A stretch of 64,000 bases of DNA from Pseudomonas mandelii. GTDB lineage: Bacteria > Pseudomonadota > Gammaproteobacteria > Pseudomonadales > Pseudomonadaceae. This document shows positions 9,214-19,027 of the stretch, piece by piece (positions within the stretch are counted from its first letter, which is position 1; each line of letters starts with the position of its first letter). The notes beneath the pieces were generated by a model. It did not search any database, had not been told where the DNA came from, and saw only the letters and a program-made list of their open reading frames with translations. The DNA is taken from the NCBI RefSeq assembly GCF_900106065.1, contig NZ_LT629796.1:5742501-5806500 (forward strand). Reading direction: 5' to 3'. The position numbers and the translations under genes were made by a program.

Positions 9214-9641
9214 ATGACTCCAGCGCGCGCAACAATCCCGGACGCAGGTCCGGGGGCGAGCGGGTCCAGCACCCTCGGCTGAAATTGCTGGTGTTGGCGA
9301 TCCTGTGCGCGCTGCCGCTGACAGGCTCGATGTCGTTGTGGCTGCATGGGGTGTCGCTGATTCCGCTGGCGGCTTACGGCATCGTCAGCGTGCTGGCGTT
9401 CTTCCTGTACTGGAGCGACAAGCGCAAGGCTCGCGCCGACAGCTGGCGGACACCGGAGAACGTGTTGCACGCGGTGGAGCTGGCGGGCGGTTGGCCGGGT
9501 GCCTTGCTGGCCCAGCAAGTGTTTCGGCACAAGACTCGCAAGGTCTCGTTCCAGCTGGTGTTCTGGCTCATTGTGCTGATGCATCAAGTGTTCTGGATCG
9601 ACCAGCTGTTTCTTGGTGCGCATCTGTTTGCGCTGTTTTAA
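9210..9641 (+). CDS. DUF1294 small membrane protein
   Basis: This is a 143-residue protein with a basic N-terminus and three to four hydrophobic helices. It carries the DUF1294 pattern: a Y-x2-D-K-x-A-like segment ([17 protein letters not shown]), then [25 protein letters not shown]. The function of the family is unknown. The ATG overlaps the uppP stop (ATGA), indicating translational coupling, so a link to envelope physiology is possible but unproven. Confidence 0.85.
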   Translation: MNDSSARNNPGRRSGGERVQHPRLKLLVLAILCALPLTGSMSLWLHGVSLIPLAAYGIVSVLAFFLYWSDKRKARADSWRTPENVLHAVELAGGWPGALLAQQVFRHKTRKVSFQLVFWLIVLMHQVFWIDQLFLGAHLFALF

Positions 9642-9997
9642 AGCAGCAGGCTGACCTGGGTGCGCTTGGGCAGCTTGCTCACCACCAGTTGATGGGAACG
9701 TTGCAACAACGCCTGAAGTTCCTCGGATCCCAGCGGGTAGGGCGTTTGCATGATGATCCACTGGGCCCGCGCCAGGTACGGCGCCGGGTGAATCCCCGGG
9801 CGGTCGCAATGCCCGAGGAACAGATCCTTGTCGACCTTGAACGCCAGGGAATCGCCGCGCAGGTTCTGCAAGGCGAACATCTTGTTCCCGGCAATCGAAA
9901 ACACCCGAACGCCTCCCCACTTGTAGTCTTCCCGCGCACCGGGTAGCGCGAGACAGAATTGCGCGACGTCCTCTTCGCTCATGCGTCCAGCCTTCAT
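9638..9997 (-). CDS. MmcQ/YjbR family DNA-binding-like protein
   Basis: This 119-residue protein of the MmcQ/YjbR (DUF419) family has a CyaY-like fold and no agreed function. The motifs ALPGAREDYKW, VFSIAGNKMFAL and a late RAQWIIM...LLQRSHQLV match the family. The chosen ATG at 9997 overlaps the LysR stop (ATGA) and gives the normal family length; a start five codons later (9982) is also possible. It converges with and overlaps the end of the DUF1294 gene by 4 nt. Confidence 0.85.
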   Translation of the reverse strand: MKAGRMSEEDVAQFCLALPGAREDYKWGGVRVFSIAGNKMFALQNLRGDSLAFKVDKDLFLGHCDRPGIHPAPYLARAQWIIMQTPYPLGSEELQALLQRSHQLVVSKLPKRTQVSLLL

Positions 9998-10902
9998 ATC
10001 AATCGGTCCCCACAGGCATTGAATGATTCGATCAAATGGTCGATCCAGGCCCGCACGGCCGGCATCACCCCGCGCCGATGAGGGTAGACCGCTTGCAGCC
10101 AGCCGCCAGGCAATGACCAGTCGGGTAGCAACTGCACCAGCGAACCATTTTCCAGCTCCTGTTCGCAATACATCATCGGCAGCATGGTGAACCCCTGGCC
10201 GGCGAGCGTGCAGGCCTTGCGCACGATGAAATCGTCAATGCCCAATCGCGCTTCCAGGCTCAAATCGTAGCTTTTTCCCTGCTGATCGAGCATGCGAATG
10301 TGCACCAGGCGGTCGGCTTCCAGCGCACCAAGCACCGGCAAGGATTTCAGGTCTTCGGGGTGGTTGATCTCACGCCCGTGCAGGAAGGCCGGGCTGGCGA
10401 CCATCGCCATCTGTGCCTGGCGCAAGCGACGGGTCACCAGCAACGGATCTTCATCGCCCAACTCACGGACCCGCAGCGCGACATCGACGCCTTCGGTGAC
10501 CAAGTCGACCCGGCGATTGAGCAGCATGACTTCCAATTGCACCTGAGGGTGTTTTTCGAGGAAGCGGCTGATCACCGTCGGCAGCATTTCGTGGGCCAGC
10601 CCGACGGGGCAGGACACCCGCAAGCGTCCGCGAGGTTCGCTGGACATACTCGCCACGGCTTCATCGGCCATCTCGGCTTCCAGCAGCATCGCCTGACAGT
10701 GCCGCAGGTAACGTTCGCCCACCGCCGTCAGCTTGAGTTGCCGGGTGGTACGTTGCAGCAGGCGCGCGCCGAGGCGTTCTTCCAGCTCGGCAATGCGCCG
10801 CGACAATCGGGACTTGGGAATCCCCAGCAAACGCCCGGCTGCGGCGAAGCCACCGGCTTCGACCACTTTGGCGAAATAGTAAAGGTCGTTGAGGTCTTGC
10901 AT
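9994..10902 (-). CDS. LysR-family transcriptional regulator
   Basis: This is a 302-residue LysR regulator: a winged helix-turn-helix at residues 1-60 ([47 protein letters not shown]) with the usual linker helix and a periplasmic-binding-protein-like effector domain. It is divergent from the azoreductase gene with 130 bp between the starts, the standard arrangement for a LysR regulator and its target. The inducer cannot be read from sequence. Confidence 0.93.
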   Translation of the reverse strand: MQDLNDLYYFAKVVEAGGFAAAGRLLGIPKSRLSRRIAELEERLGARLLQRTTRQLKLTAVGERYLRHCQAMLLEAEMADEAVASMSSEPRGRLRVSCPVGLAHEMLPTVISRFLEKHPQVQLEVMLLNRRVDLVTEGVDVALRVRELGDEDPLLVTRRLRQAQMAMVASPAFLHGREINHPEDLKSLPVLGALEADRLVHIRMLDQQGKSYDLSLEARLGIDDFIVRKACTLAGQGFTMLPMMYCEQELENGSLVQLLPDWSLPGGWLQAVYPHRRGVMPAVRAWIDHLIESFNACGDRLI

Positions 10903-11032
10903 GATTGGAAATCCGATTGTTCTATCAGTGGGACGAACTATCGCATTGTTGCGGACTAATCAGCTATTGGTTTCATCTGTAGGATCCTCCCCATCAGATC
11001 GCCCGGTGGCGATCCTCACCTGGAGATCCCTT

Positions 11033-11644
11033 ATGAAACTGCTGCATATCGATTCGAGCATTCTTGGTGACAACTCGGCTTCCCGTCTGCTGAGCAGCGA
11101 AGTCGTCAAAGCCTGGCAAGCCGCCGAGCCAACCGCGGTGGTGACCTACCGCGACCTGGCCGCCGATGCCATCAGCCATTTCTCCGCCACCACCCTGGTT
11201 GCCGCCGGCACCACCGCTGAACTGCGCAACGCCGCGCAACAGCACGAAGCCGAACTCAGCGCCACCACCCTGGCCGAATTCCTCGCGGCCGACGCCGTTG
11301 TCATCGCAGCGCCGATGTACAACTTCACCATCCCGACCCAACTCAAGGCCTGGATCGACCGCATTGCCGTTGCCGGCCAGACCTTCCGCTACACCGAAGC
11401 GGGCCCTGAAGGCCTGTGCGGTGGCAAGAAAGTCGTGATCGTCTCGACGTCCGGCGGTCTGCATGCCGGTCAGGCGACTGGCGTTGCGCACGAAGAGTAC
11501 TTGAAGGTGCTGTTCGGCTTCATCGGCATCACCGACATTGAGTTTGTTCGTGCCCATGGCCTGGCCTACGGTGACGAAGTGCGCACCAAAGCCATGAGCG
11601 ATGCCCACACGCAAATCAGCGAGCAATTGTTCGCCGCCGCGTAA
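11033..11644 (+). CDS. azoR: FMN-dependent NADH:azoreductase / quinone reductase
   Basis: This 203-residue cytoplasmic flavoenzyme reduces quinones and azo compounds with NAD(P)H. The flavodoxin-like fold is visible: the N-terminal phosphate-binding region ([17 protein letters not shown]), the FMN-contacting [29 protein letters not shown] segment and the later [10 protein letters not shown] loop. These match AzoR. The start at 11033 has GGAGAT 7 nt upstream. The divergent LysR gene probably controls it. Confidence 0.92.
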   Translation: MKLLHIDSSILGDNSASRLLSSEVVKAWQAAEPTAVVTYRDLAADAISHFSATTLVAAGTTAELRNAAQQHEAELSATTLAEFLAADAVVIAAPMYNFTIPTQLKAWIDRIAVAGQTFRYTEAGPEGLCGGKKVVIVSTSGGLHAGQATGVAHEEYLKVLFGFIGITDIEFVRAHGLAYGDEVRTKAMSDAHTQISEQLFAAA

Positions 11645-11812
11645 GGCTTGCGTAAAGCGCTCAAACAGCTCAGGCACCACCCAAAAAACTCTGTATTCTG
11701 ATCACGCAAGTGCCAGATGCAGGGTTTTTTGTTTCTGGTCATTACAGGTTGTGGCCCGGGTTATGCAGTCGAGGGTTACCGACTCCGGTCCAGTAACAAG
11801 GTGGGGCATCCC

Positions 11813-12850
11813 ATGGTGCGTCTTTGTGCAATGTTTCTGATTTGCCTGCTCAGCAGCCTGAATTCAGTGCACGCCGCGCCTGCGCCGCACCCTCACTGGA
11901 GCGTCGGCTTCCATGAGATGAGTTTTCTCGATCCTCTGGACTTGCAGCCGATGCGCGCCATCGCGTTCTATCCCTCGAGCGACCGGGAACACACCAGCAA
12001 AATCGAGGGTTACACGGTCGAGGCAGGGGAAGACACCCGCGTCGCCATGGGCCGTTTCCCGATGCTGATGCTGTCCCACGGCAACACCGGTACCCCGCTG
12101 GCGCTGCACGACCTCGCCACCTCGCTGGCACGCAAAGGGTTTGTGGTGGTGGCGGTGATCCATCCCGGTGACAACTCCCAAGACCACAGCCGCCTCGGTA
12201 CGTTGAGTAACCTTTACGGCCGGCCCATCCAGATTTCCGAAGCCATTACCGCGACCTTGGGCGACCGTATGCTCGCGCCTTTCGTCAATGCCGATCAGGT
12301 CGGCGTGATCGGTTACTCGGCGGGCGGCGAAACGGCGCTGATCCTCTCCGGCGCCACGCCTGACTTGGATCGTCTGCGCCGCTACTGCCAGGAACGCCCG
12401 GACGACCACGATGCCTGCAACACCCAGGGCGAGCTGATTGTCGACCGGGATGATTTGCAGCCTGTGGCGGATCCACGTGTCCATGCCTTGCTGCTGATGG
12501 CGCCGCTGAGTCTGAAATTCGGCCGCCACACCCTGGCCGACGTGCATGTGCCGGTGCTGCTCTACAGCGGTGATGGCGACAAACTGGTGGCGTTCGACAA
12601 AAATGCCGCCGCCTTGGCGCGCAAGCTGCCGATTGCACCAGACTTCAAATTGCTGGCTGGGGCAGGGCACTTCGTGTTCATGGCGCCGTGCAATGAAGAG
12701 CAGATCGCCGCCATGCCGGCGCTGTGCACCGATGCAGATGGTGTTGACCGCGAAGACATCCATCGCAACATGGTGTCCGAAGCCGGGCGGTTCTTCTCGC
12801 ACGCGCTGGGCAAGCCTACCCGGGCCGGGATGCAGACTGCGGATCAGTAA
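11813..12850 (+). CDS. Secreted alpha/beta hydrolase (dienelactone hydrolase-like)
   Basis: This is a 345-residue exported hydrolase. The start at 11813 follows GTGGGG and gives a signal peptide (MVRLCAMFLICLLSSLNSVHA-A). The alpha/beta-hydrolase features are the oxyanion segment MLMLSHGNTGTP, the nucleophile elbow VGVIGYSAGGETAL (Ser), an acid in LLYSGDGDKLVAF and the C-terminal His in LLAGAGHFVFMAPC. The substrate is unknown; it resembles predicted dienelactone hydrolases and platelet-activating-factor acetylhydrolase-like proteins of proteobacteria. It is transcribed alone and converges on the MFS gene. Confidence 0.8.
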   Translation: MVRLCAMFLICLLSSLNSVHAAPAPHPHWSVGFHEMSFLDPLDLQPMRAIAFYPSSDREHTSKIEGYTVEAGEDTRVAMGRFPMLMLSHGNTGTPLALHDLATSLARKGFVVVAVIHPGDNSQDHSRLGTLSNLYGRPIQISEAITATLGDRMLAPFVNADQVGVIGYSAGGETALILSGATPDLDRLRRYCQERPDDHDACNTQGELIVDRDDLQPVADPRVHALLLMAPLSLKFGRHTLADVHVPVLLYSGDGDKLVAFDKNAAALARKLPIAPDFKLLAGAGHFVFMAPCNEEQIAAMPALCTDADGVDREDIHRNMVSEAGRFFSHALGKPTRAGMQTADQ

Positions 12851-12872
12851 TTTCCACGCCAGCCCTGCGGTG

Positions 12873-14060
12873 TCAGCTGATTGCGCGACGCTTCAGCAAT
12901 AAGGTCAAGCCGAGCCCGGTGACAGACAACATCGCCGCACTGAAGAAAATCCACGAATACCCAAGATTCAACGCCACCGCGCCCATCAACGGCCCGGCAA
13001 TCGCCAGTGCCAGGTCGAAAAACACCGCATAAGCACTCAAACCCGCGCCGCGACTGGAGTTGGGCACTTGCTTGATTGCTTCCACCCCCAGCGCCGGGTA
13101 CACCAGCGAAAGACCGAACCCGGCCAGGCCCGCGCCGATCAGCGCATAAGCGGTCGAAGGCGCTAGCCACAGCAGCACCAGGCCCACCGTTTCAATGCTC
13201 ATGCACACAATCGCCGAGGTGAAACCGCCGAAGCGGCTGATCGCGGAGATAAACAGCAAGCGCGACAAAATAAAGCAGATCCCGAAGACCGTCAGGCACC
13301 AGGCCGCGCCGGTCCAGCCACGGCTGACGTAATACAAGGTGATAAAGGTCGTCAGGGTGCCGTAACCGATGGAGGCCAGGCTCAGGCTGGCACCGAAGGG
13401 CGCAATACGCCCGAACACCGCCCAGAAGGGCAGGCGTTCGCCACGAATCACCGGCACCGAGGGTTTATTGCGGATCAGCAACAAGGCGGCCAGGGCCAGC
13501 AATGACAACGCGATCCCCAGGCTGGCGAAGCCGTACTCGGCGACCATCACCACGCCCAGCGGCGCCCCGATCGCAATGGCGCCGTAAGACGCAATGCCGT
13601 TCCATGAAATCGAGCGCGCGGTGTGCTCCGCGCCGACCTGGCCCATGCACCAGCTGATCGTGCCCACGCCAATCAAGCCCTGGGCGATGCCGAGCAACAA
13701 ACGTCCGGCGATCAGGATCAACAGGCTCAGCAGTGGAAAGCTTTGCAGCAAGGTTGAAATCAACGTCAGCACACCGCTCAGCACAATCCCGGACAGGCCG
13801 TAGACAATTGCCCGTTTGGTGCCAATGGTGTCTGACATGCGCCCGGCCATCGGGCGGCTGAGCAGGGTGGCCAGGTATTGGGAGCCAATGGTCAGTCCCG
13901 CGACGATCGCGCTGAAACCCAGCTGCTCATGGACATAGCCGGGTAACACCGCAATCGGCAGGCCGATGCAGAGGAAGGCAATAAAGGTATAGAAAACGAT
14001 GGAGACGATCTGCAGGGTGATCGCCATGGAGCTTTGCGGTGGCAGTTGCTGCACAGACAT
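12873..14060 (-). CDS. MFS transporter (YhhS/YfcJ type)
   Basis: This is a 395-residue twelve-helix major facilitator, resembling the YhhS/YfcJ putative efflux group. The loop 2-3 motif is present as LSRPMAGRMSDTIGTKRAI, and a helix 4-5 region AGRLLLGIAQGLIGVGTISW matches drug/sugar efflux members. The substrate is not known. Upstream (14061-14235) there is only a short spacer containing the terminator of the convergent chromosomal neighbour and the insertion site of the large transposon. Confidence 0.88.
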   Translation of the reverse strand: MSVQQLPPQSSMAITLQIVSIVFYTFIAFLCIGLPIAVLPGYVHEQLGFSAIVAGLTIGSQYLATLLSRPMAGRMSDTIGTKRAIVYGLSGIVLSGVLTLISTLLQSFPLLSLLILIAGRLLLGIAQGLIGVGTISWCMGQVGAEHTARSISWNGIASYGAIAIGAPLGVVMVAEYGFASLGIALSLLALAALLLIRNKPSVPVIRGERLPFWAVFGRIAPFGASLSLASIGYGTLTTFITLYYVSRGWTGAAWCLTVFGICFILSRLLFISAISRFGGFTSAIVCMSIETVGLVLLWLAPSTAYALIGAGLAGFGLSLVYPALGVEAIKQVPNSSRGAGLSAYAVFFDLALAIAGPLMGAVALNLGYSWIFFSAAMLSVTGLGLTLLLKRRAIS

Positions 14061-14183
14061 GACGGCTCGTTCGCGGGCGGCGGTGGGAGAACTGCATCAT
14101 GGCTTGGGTGGGGTATAAAAGGAAGCAGGCTAACTATATTCGTTGTGGTTGAGGGCACCCAAATCCATTCAGCCTCGAATGCA

Positions 14184-14212
14184 AAAAGCCCCATCACCAG
14201 GACAGGGCTTTT
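14184..14212 (-). terminator. Terminator stranded from the ABC-F gene by the transposon
   Basis: AAAAGCCC (14184-14191) pairs with GGGCTTTT (14205-14212), and the minus strand continues with Ts. If the transposon and one copy of TAATA are removed, this hairpin lies about 35 nt past the stop codon of the ABC-F gene now at 38107, so it was most likely that gene's terminator. Confidence 0.75.
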
Positions 14213-14235
14213 ACTTGCCGCTTGCAGCTTGAAAC

Positions 14236-14240
14236 TAATA
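14236..14240. repeat. Target-site duplication (left), TAATA
   Basis: TAATA directly precedes the left terminal repeat at 14241, and the same five bases directly follow the right repeat at 38095-38099. This is the 5-bp duplication expected for a Tn3-family insertion. Confidence 0.9.
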
Positions 14241-14287
14241 GGGGTTATGCCGAGATAAGGCAAAAATTAGGACATTCGTTCTGCAAG
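14241..14287 (+). repeat. Left terminal inverted repeat of the large transposon
   Basis: This begins GGGGTTATGCCGAGATAAGG and matches the inverted right end (38048-38094) at about 42 of 47 positions; the main differences lie in bases 5-7. Confidence 0.92.
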
Positions 14288-14390
14288 ATATTGAACTAAA
14301 AGGAAATTTATTGAGTTCTTGATTGCTGGTCATCCCCCGCCTGACTAGCCGTCTATGCTGATGTTTTGCCTTACTTGGGGGATGAACTCA

Positions 14391-17300
14391 ATGGCTTCGG
14401 TGGAAAGGACAGCCTACCCGCTCTTGCCCAGTCAGTTGCCAGCTAAGGAGCTGCATCGATGCTATTCCCTGTCTGATTCAGAGATCGAATGGGTCAATAA
14501 CACCGCTAAGAGTCCAGCGCTATCGATTGGGCTGGCAATCCAACTAAAGGTGTTTCAGCAGCTACACTATTTTGTTCCGTTCGAGGAGCTTCCTCAGGAG
14601 CTCATCAGTCATGTCCGACAATGCCTTCGCTACGGCGCACGAATAGCTCCGCGCTACAGCAACCCCCGCACCCTTTACCGACACCAAGCGGCGGTTCGGC
14701 AGTACCTGCAGGTTACACCCTTCTATAGCAGCGACGGGCTAGCGATCACTGAGGAAATCGCACGTGACTGCGCTGTAGTGCTTGAGCAGCGAGTCGATCT
14801 CATTAATGCCATGCTTGATGAGCTGATTCAGCGTGGCTATGAGCTTCCGGCTTATTCGACGCTCAACAACATCGCAGAAACCGCTTTGGCGAGTGCTCAG
14901 GAAGTTACCTTCAACCTGATCGTGCTCCGAGCGCCAATCGAGGTGATCTACAAGCTAAAGGAGCTGCTCGACACGGATTTCGGGCGTCGGCAGAGTGACT
15001 TCAACGCACTCAAGCAGGCACCCAAGAAGCCTTCCCGCAAGCACCTGGAGGTGTTGATCGACCACCTGGCGTGGTTAGAGAGCTTCGGAGATCTGGATGC
15101 CATTCTTGAGGGGGTCGTCGATGCTAAGATCCGCCACTTCGCCACCCAAGCCGCCGCGTCGGACGTCGCCGAGCTGAAGGACTGCTCGCTGCCGAAACGC
15201 TACACACTGATGCTGGCCTTGATCTATCGGATGCGGGTGCGAACTCGGGATCACCTGGCCGAGATGTTCATCCGACGGATTTCGACGATCCACAAACGCG
15301 CCAAGGAGGAGTTGGAGCAAATCCAGGCGCGGCAACGCCAGAAGCTGGAGCAACTGGCGGCCACCCTGGATGGCGTGGTGCAGATTCTTGTTCAGGAACC
15401 GGATGACCAGGAGGCTGGCAGTCTGATCCGGGAATTCCTCTCTCCCGATGGCAACCTGGATCGGTTGCGCGAGACTTGCGCCGAAGTCCAGGCTACGGGC
15501 GGTAACAACTACCTGCCGCTGATCTGGAAGCACTTCAAGTCCCATCGCTCGCTGTTGTTCCGTCTGAGCCACCTTCTTCAACTGGAACCCACGACTCAGG
15601 ATCGCTCACTTATCCAGGCGCTTCAGCTCATCCAGGACAGCGAAAATCTACACCGCGAGTGGATCGACGAGCATGTCGACTTGTCGTTTGCGTCGGAGCG
15701 CTGGGTTAAGGTCGTGCGTCGTCCTGCCAGTGAAGGGCCACCTACCAACCGGCGCTATCTGGAAGTCTGCGTGTTCTCTTACCTGGCCAGTGAGCTGCGC
15801 TCGGGTGATATGTGCGTGCTGGGGTCGGAATCTTTCGCCGACTACCGTAAGCAGTTGCTGCCCTGGGAAGAATGTTTCCATCGTCTACCGGCCTACTGCG
15901 AAAAGGTGGGGCTGCCTGGCACGGCGAAGGAGTTTGTCGCCTCCCTCAAGATTCAGCTGGAGGAAACCGCGCAGCATCTGGATGAAAAATTCCCTTCTTG
16001 CCGAGGTGACGTATCGATCAATGAAGCCGGCGAACCGGTGCTACGCCGAGTGATAGCGCGGGACATCCCGCCTTCGGCCATCTCGCTACAGACGGCGCTT
16101 ATGCAGCGCATGCCGGCCAGGCACGTGCTCGACATCATGGCCAACATTGAGCATTGGATTCAGTTCACTCGGCATTTCGGGCCGATGTCCGGCAACGAGC
16201 CAAAGCTCAAAGAACCGGCCGAGCGCTACCTGATGACGATCTTCGCCATGGGCTGCAACCTTGGCCCCAACCAGGCCGCACGGCATCTGGCCGGTAATGT
16301 CACGCCGCACATGCTGTCCTATACGAATCGCCGCCATCTCTCGCTTGAGAAGTTAGACAAGGCTAACCGCGAGCTGGTGGAACTCTATCTGCAACTTGAC
16401 CTGCCCAAGCTCTGGGGCGATGGCAAGGCGGTGGCCGCGGACGGTACGCAGTTCGACTTCTATGACGACAATCTGCTGGCCGGCTACCACTTCCGCTATC
16501 GCAAGATGGGGGCCGTGGCGTACCGACACGTGGCCAATAACTACATCGCGGTGTTCCAGCACTTCATCCCGCCTGGTATCTGGGAGGCAATCTATGTGAT
16601 TGAGGGGTTGCTCAAGGTCGACCTCAGCGTCGAACCCGATACGGTGTACTCTGACACCCAGGGCCAGTCGGCCACGGTGTTCGCCTTCACTCATCTGCTG
16701 GGCATCAATCTGATGCCGCGTATCCGCAACTGGCGCGACCTGGTGATGTGCCGGCCAGATCGCGGCGTTTCGTATAAACACATCAACCGTCTGTTCACCG
16801 ACACCGCCGACTGGCACCTGATCGAAACCCACTGGCAGGATCTGATGCAGGTCGCGTTGTCAATCCAGGCCGGCAAGATTTCCTCACCTATGCTGCTGCG
16901 CAAACTTGGCTCCTACAGTCGGCGCAACAAGCTCTATCATGCCGCGCAAGCGCTGGGCAGCGTGATCCGGACGATCTTCCTACTCAACTGGATCGGCAGC
17001 CGCGAGTTGCGCCAGGAAGTCACCGCCAACACCAATAAGATCGAGTCCTACAACGGCTTCTCTAAGTGGCTGTCCTTTGGCGGTGACGTGATCGCCGAAA
17101 ACGATCCGGACGAGCAACAGAAACGCCTGCGCTACAACGACATGGTGGCCTCGTCGGTGATCCTGCAGAACACCGTGGACATGATGCGCATCCTGCAGAA
17201 GCTCGCCCGTGATGGCTGGCAGTTCACTGACGACGACGTATCGTTTCTCAGCCCCTACCTAACCAGCAATGTCAAACGTTTTGGGGAGTTCAACCTGAAA

Positions 17301-17408
17301 CTCAAACGCCCACCGGAACCCTGGATCAAGGATTCCATTTTCCAGCAGGCTGCGGGATCAATGCGTGCGAAACAGATGTCTGACAGCAACGTTGAGGTGA
17401 CGAACTGA
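14391..17408 (+). CDS. tnpA: TnpA transposase, Tn4651/Tn5041 subgroup
   Basis: This 1,005-residue Tn3-family DDE transposase performs replicative transposition. The ATG at 14391 has GGGGGA 7 nt upstream; an ATG three codons earlier lacks spacing. The N-terminal DNA-binding region (ending near PFEELPQELISHVRQCLRYG) and the C-terminal catalytic domain are complete; acidic motif regions include KLWGDGKAVAADGTQFD, VDLSVEPDTVYSDTQGQS and NTNKIESYNGFSKWLSFGG. Its stop overlaps the tnpC start (TGATG). Confidence 0.95.
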   Translation: MASVERTAYPLLPSQLPAKELHRCYSLSDSEIEWVNNTAKSPALSIGLAIQLKVFQQLHYFVPFEELPQELISHVRQCLRYGARIAPRYSNPRTLYRHQAAVRQYLQVTPFYSSDGLAITEEIARDCAVVLEQRVDLINAMLDELIQRGYELPAYSTLNNIAETALASAQEVTFNLIVLRAPIEVIYKLKELLDTDFGRRQSDFNALKQAPKKPSRKHLEVLIDHLAWLESFGDLDAILEGVVDAKIRHFATQAAASDVAELKDCSLPKRYTLMLALIYRMRVRTRDHLAEMFIRRISTIHKRAKEELEQIQARQRQKLEQLAATLDGVVQILVQEPDDQEAGSLIREFLSPDGNLDRLRETCAEVQATGGNNYLPLIWKHFKSHRSLLFRLSHLLQLEPTTQDRSLIQALQLIQDSENLHREWIDEHVDLSFASERWVKVVRRPASEGPPTNRRYLEVCVFSYLASELRSGDMCVLGSESFADYRKQLLPWEECFHRLPAYCEKVGLPGTAKEFVASLKIQLEETAQHLDEKFPSCRGDVSINEAGEPVLRRVIARDIPPSAISLQTALMQRMPARHVLDIMANIEHWIQFTRHFGPMSGNEPKLKEPAERYLMTIFAMGCNLGPNQAARHLAGNVTPHMLSYTNRRHLSLEKLDKANRELVELYLQLDLPKLWGDGKAVAADGTQFDFYDDNLLAGYHFRYRKMGAVAYRHVANNYIAVFQHFIPPGIWEAIYVIEGLLKVDLSVEPDTVYSDTQGQSATVFAFTHLLGINLMPRIRNWRDLVMCRPDRGVSYKHINRLFTDTADWHLIETHWQDLMQVALSIQAGKISSPMLLRKLGSYSRRNKLYHAAQALGSVIRTIFLLNWIGSRELRQEVTANTNKIESYNGFSKWLSFGGDVIAENDPDEQQKRLRYNDMVASSVILQNTVDMMRILQKLARDGWQFTDDDVSFLSPYLTSNVKRFGEFNLKLKRPPEPWIKDSIFQQAAGSMRAKQMSDSNVEVTN

Positions 17409-17770
17409 TGCATATCCCGCCAGCTTCGTTCCGCGTGACACCTTATGGGGACGTCGATACCAAGGTACTCGACTCTCTGCGTGCAAGCTACGACACCGCT
17501 CAGTTGCTCAACTTGGTCGACCGGCTGGATGCCTGCCTTGCTGAAATCGGAGGGGTCGGCAGCATTCGAGAAGACTTCCTACGCCTGCATGGCATGGCCA
17601 TGACGGTACTGGAAGGTTTCCCCCTCACTGTGGCTACCAGTGATGTCGACAGTATTTGGGCGCAGGCGATGGCCCTTCAAGAGGATATTTCTGCTTTATG
17701 TTCATGCTTGCAGGCGGGTTCTAAACACGTTGCTCCTTTGGCAGCGCTTGCTCCTGACTATCAGGACTAG
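17408..17770 (+). CDS. tnpC: TnpC, accessory transposition protein
   Basis: This 120-residue helical protein is encoded directly downstream of tnpA with overlapping stop/start. In the Tn4651 group a small protein at this place (TnpC) modulates TnpA level and cointegrate formation. No enzymatic motif is visible. The assignment rests on position, size and the subgroup of the neighbouring transposase. Confidence 0.8.
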   Translation: MHIPPASFRVTPYGDVDTKVLDSLRASYDTAQLLNLVDRLDACLAEIGGVGSIREDFLRLHGMAMTVLEGFPLTVATSDVDSIWAQAMALQEDISALCSCLQAGSKHVAPLAALAPDYQD

Positions 17771-17854
17771 ACTATTCGTGCAAATGGGCTGCCGGCAGAC
17801 TGAATACAATGGAGGTGCAGAGTAAAACTGATGCTGCAGGACTGACGAGTAACT

Positions 17855-18274
17855 CTATAGCATCGCTGTACTGTGGGGTGAATTTGACTCTGGGTAGCCG
17901 GTTTTGACGCCCTGTAGGCACGCTGCCATCCTCCCGGGCATCGGCCTAGATAAAACTACTGACGAAGCCTTCGGGCTTACATTAGCCACGAGCGGACTTG
18001 CATTAAATCTCAATGGACTCACGCTTTCTAAAAAAAACCAGAGCCACTTTCCAGAGGCAAAGATTAGTCGTCGTGACGGGTACTGACCTCTGGTGTAGGG
18101 GTGATCAGGCTCGGATGCCGCTCTCTTATCCGCGCGCGATATGAAGCGCTGATAGCATTCAAGGCCACAGAAGTGCACGACGTACTCGGTACCTTCCGGC
18201 GTCAGTGCGGCGTCAAGGGAAATTTCCTTGCAACATTCGCAGCAACTGATAGTGGGGGTGTCGTTTGCGTTCAT
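17855..18274 (-). CDS. DUF3330-type Cys-rich mer-associated protein with foreign tail
   Basis: The first about 55 residues ([20 protein letters not shown]... then [13 protein letters not shown]) match the small DUF3330 proteins found downstream of mer operons in Tn501/Tn21-like elements, with a CCECC cluster and a C-x4-C pair that could bind metal. The remaining about 80 residues look like read-through into unrelated sequence, so the gene is probably cut by the edge of the old mer cassette. The frame upstream of 18274 is not part of it but an EAL fragment. Function unknown. Confidence 0.6.
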   Translation of the reverse strand: MNANDTPTISCCECCKEISLDAALTPEGTEYVVHFCGLECYQRFISRADKRAASEPDHPYTRGQYPSRRLIFASGKWLWFFLESVSPLRFNASPLVANVSPKASSVVLSRPMPGRMAACLQGVKTGYPESNSPHSTAML

Positions 18275-18304
18275 GATGGGGTTTCTCCATCGTCCAAGAA
18301 AACC

Positions 18305-18435
18305 TAGTAACTCTTCCACACCTGCGATCGAACCTGCGCGCAGATCGACCTGCGGCTGGCAGTGCAGCAACAATTCCCAACGCTCCCAAGCCTGCCGCAA
18401 CTCGGCAGCGGAGACCGCGCCGTGCTCCGAGCGGG
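18305..18435 (-). pseudogene. urf2 (EAL-domain) fragment downstream of merE
   Basis: This frame encodes an N-terminal EAL-like segment ([20 protein letters not shown] then IAGVEELL), as in the urf2 gene that follows merE in Tn21/Tn501. Only about 40 of the expected more than 300 residues remain before the DUF3330 gene begins, and no start codon is evident. It is a deletion remnant. Confidence 0.7.
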
Positions 18436-18672
18436 TCACGCCCGCTTCCGAAAGGCCCGTAGAGCCGCTCTCAGGAAGAGGACGAAGAGAACCGTCAGCA
18501 CGAGCGTCGCGAGGCTCCAATGCTCGCTGACGAAGGCCCCGGCCGCAGTCCCCGAGAGCAGTAATGCCAGCACCGGCAGATGGCAGGGGCAAGTGAGCGC
18601 GGCGAGCACACCCCACGTGTAGGCGTGCCAGCGGGGCATCTTGATTGATTCGGATTGGTTGGTATTACGCAT
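18436..18672 (-). CDS. merE: MerE, mercury uptake membrane protein
   Basis: This is a 78-residue membrane protein with the MerE core [20 protein letters not shown], in which the CPC pair binds Hg(II), followed by a second hydrophobic helix and a basic C-terminus. MerE is reported to help transport Hg(II) and methylmercury. It starts at 18672 and overlaps the merD end by 8 nt. It is the last complete gene of mer operon 1. Confidence 0.9.
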   Translation of the reverse strand: MRNTNQSESIKMPRWHAYTWGVLAALTCPCHLPVLALLLSGTAAGAFVSEHWSLATLVLTVLFVLFLRAALRAFRKRA

Positions 18673-19027
18673 GGGTGTGACCTTCGATGGCACGATGAGT
18701 CAGCCCGGCCAACTCCGTTTTCACTGCGTCTAAAGCTGCCAGCCGGGTCGCGATTTGCCCAAGCAAGCGGTCGATACACCCGATCACATCGGTACTATCG
18801 TCTGCATCGAGCGCTCGACAGAGCCGCGCCAATTCGTCGAGCCCGATACCGGACTCAAAGGCGGCACGTACGAAGCACAGCCGCGCCAGGGACCGCTCAT
18901 CGAAAATGCCGTAACCGCTTTCCGTGCGCCGCGCGGGGTGCAGCAAGCCGCGCAGCATATAATCTCGGACTATATGGACACTGACGCCCGCGTCCTCGGC
19001 CAATCTGGATATGGAGTAGGCATTCAT
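18665..19027 (-). CDS. merD: MerD, secondary regulator of mer operon 1
   Basis: This 120-residue MerR-family co-regulator probably helps displace MerR from the operator. The N-terminal winged helix (MNAYSISRLAEDAGVSVHIV, then RDYMLRGLLHPARRTESGYG) is clear. The C-terminal part lacks the MerR Hg-binding Cys triad, as expected for MerD. The MNAY start was chosen because all MerD proteins begin this way. It overlaps the upstream orfY by 4 nt and the downstream merE. Confidence 0.9.
   Translation of the reverse strand: MNAYSISRLAEDAGVSVHIVRDYMLRGLLHPARRTESGYGIFDERSLARLCFVRAAFESGIGLDELARLCRALDADDSTDVIGCIDRLLGQIATRLAALDAVKTELAGLTHRAIEGHTHA

Noticed and set aside
17855..18616. A single 253-residue protein on the minus strand
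   Set aside because: The first about 60 codons overlap merE out of frame, the next are a urf2 EAL fragment, and only the part from 18274 looks like a gene.
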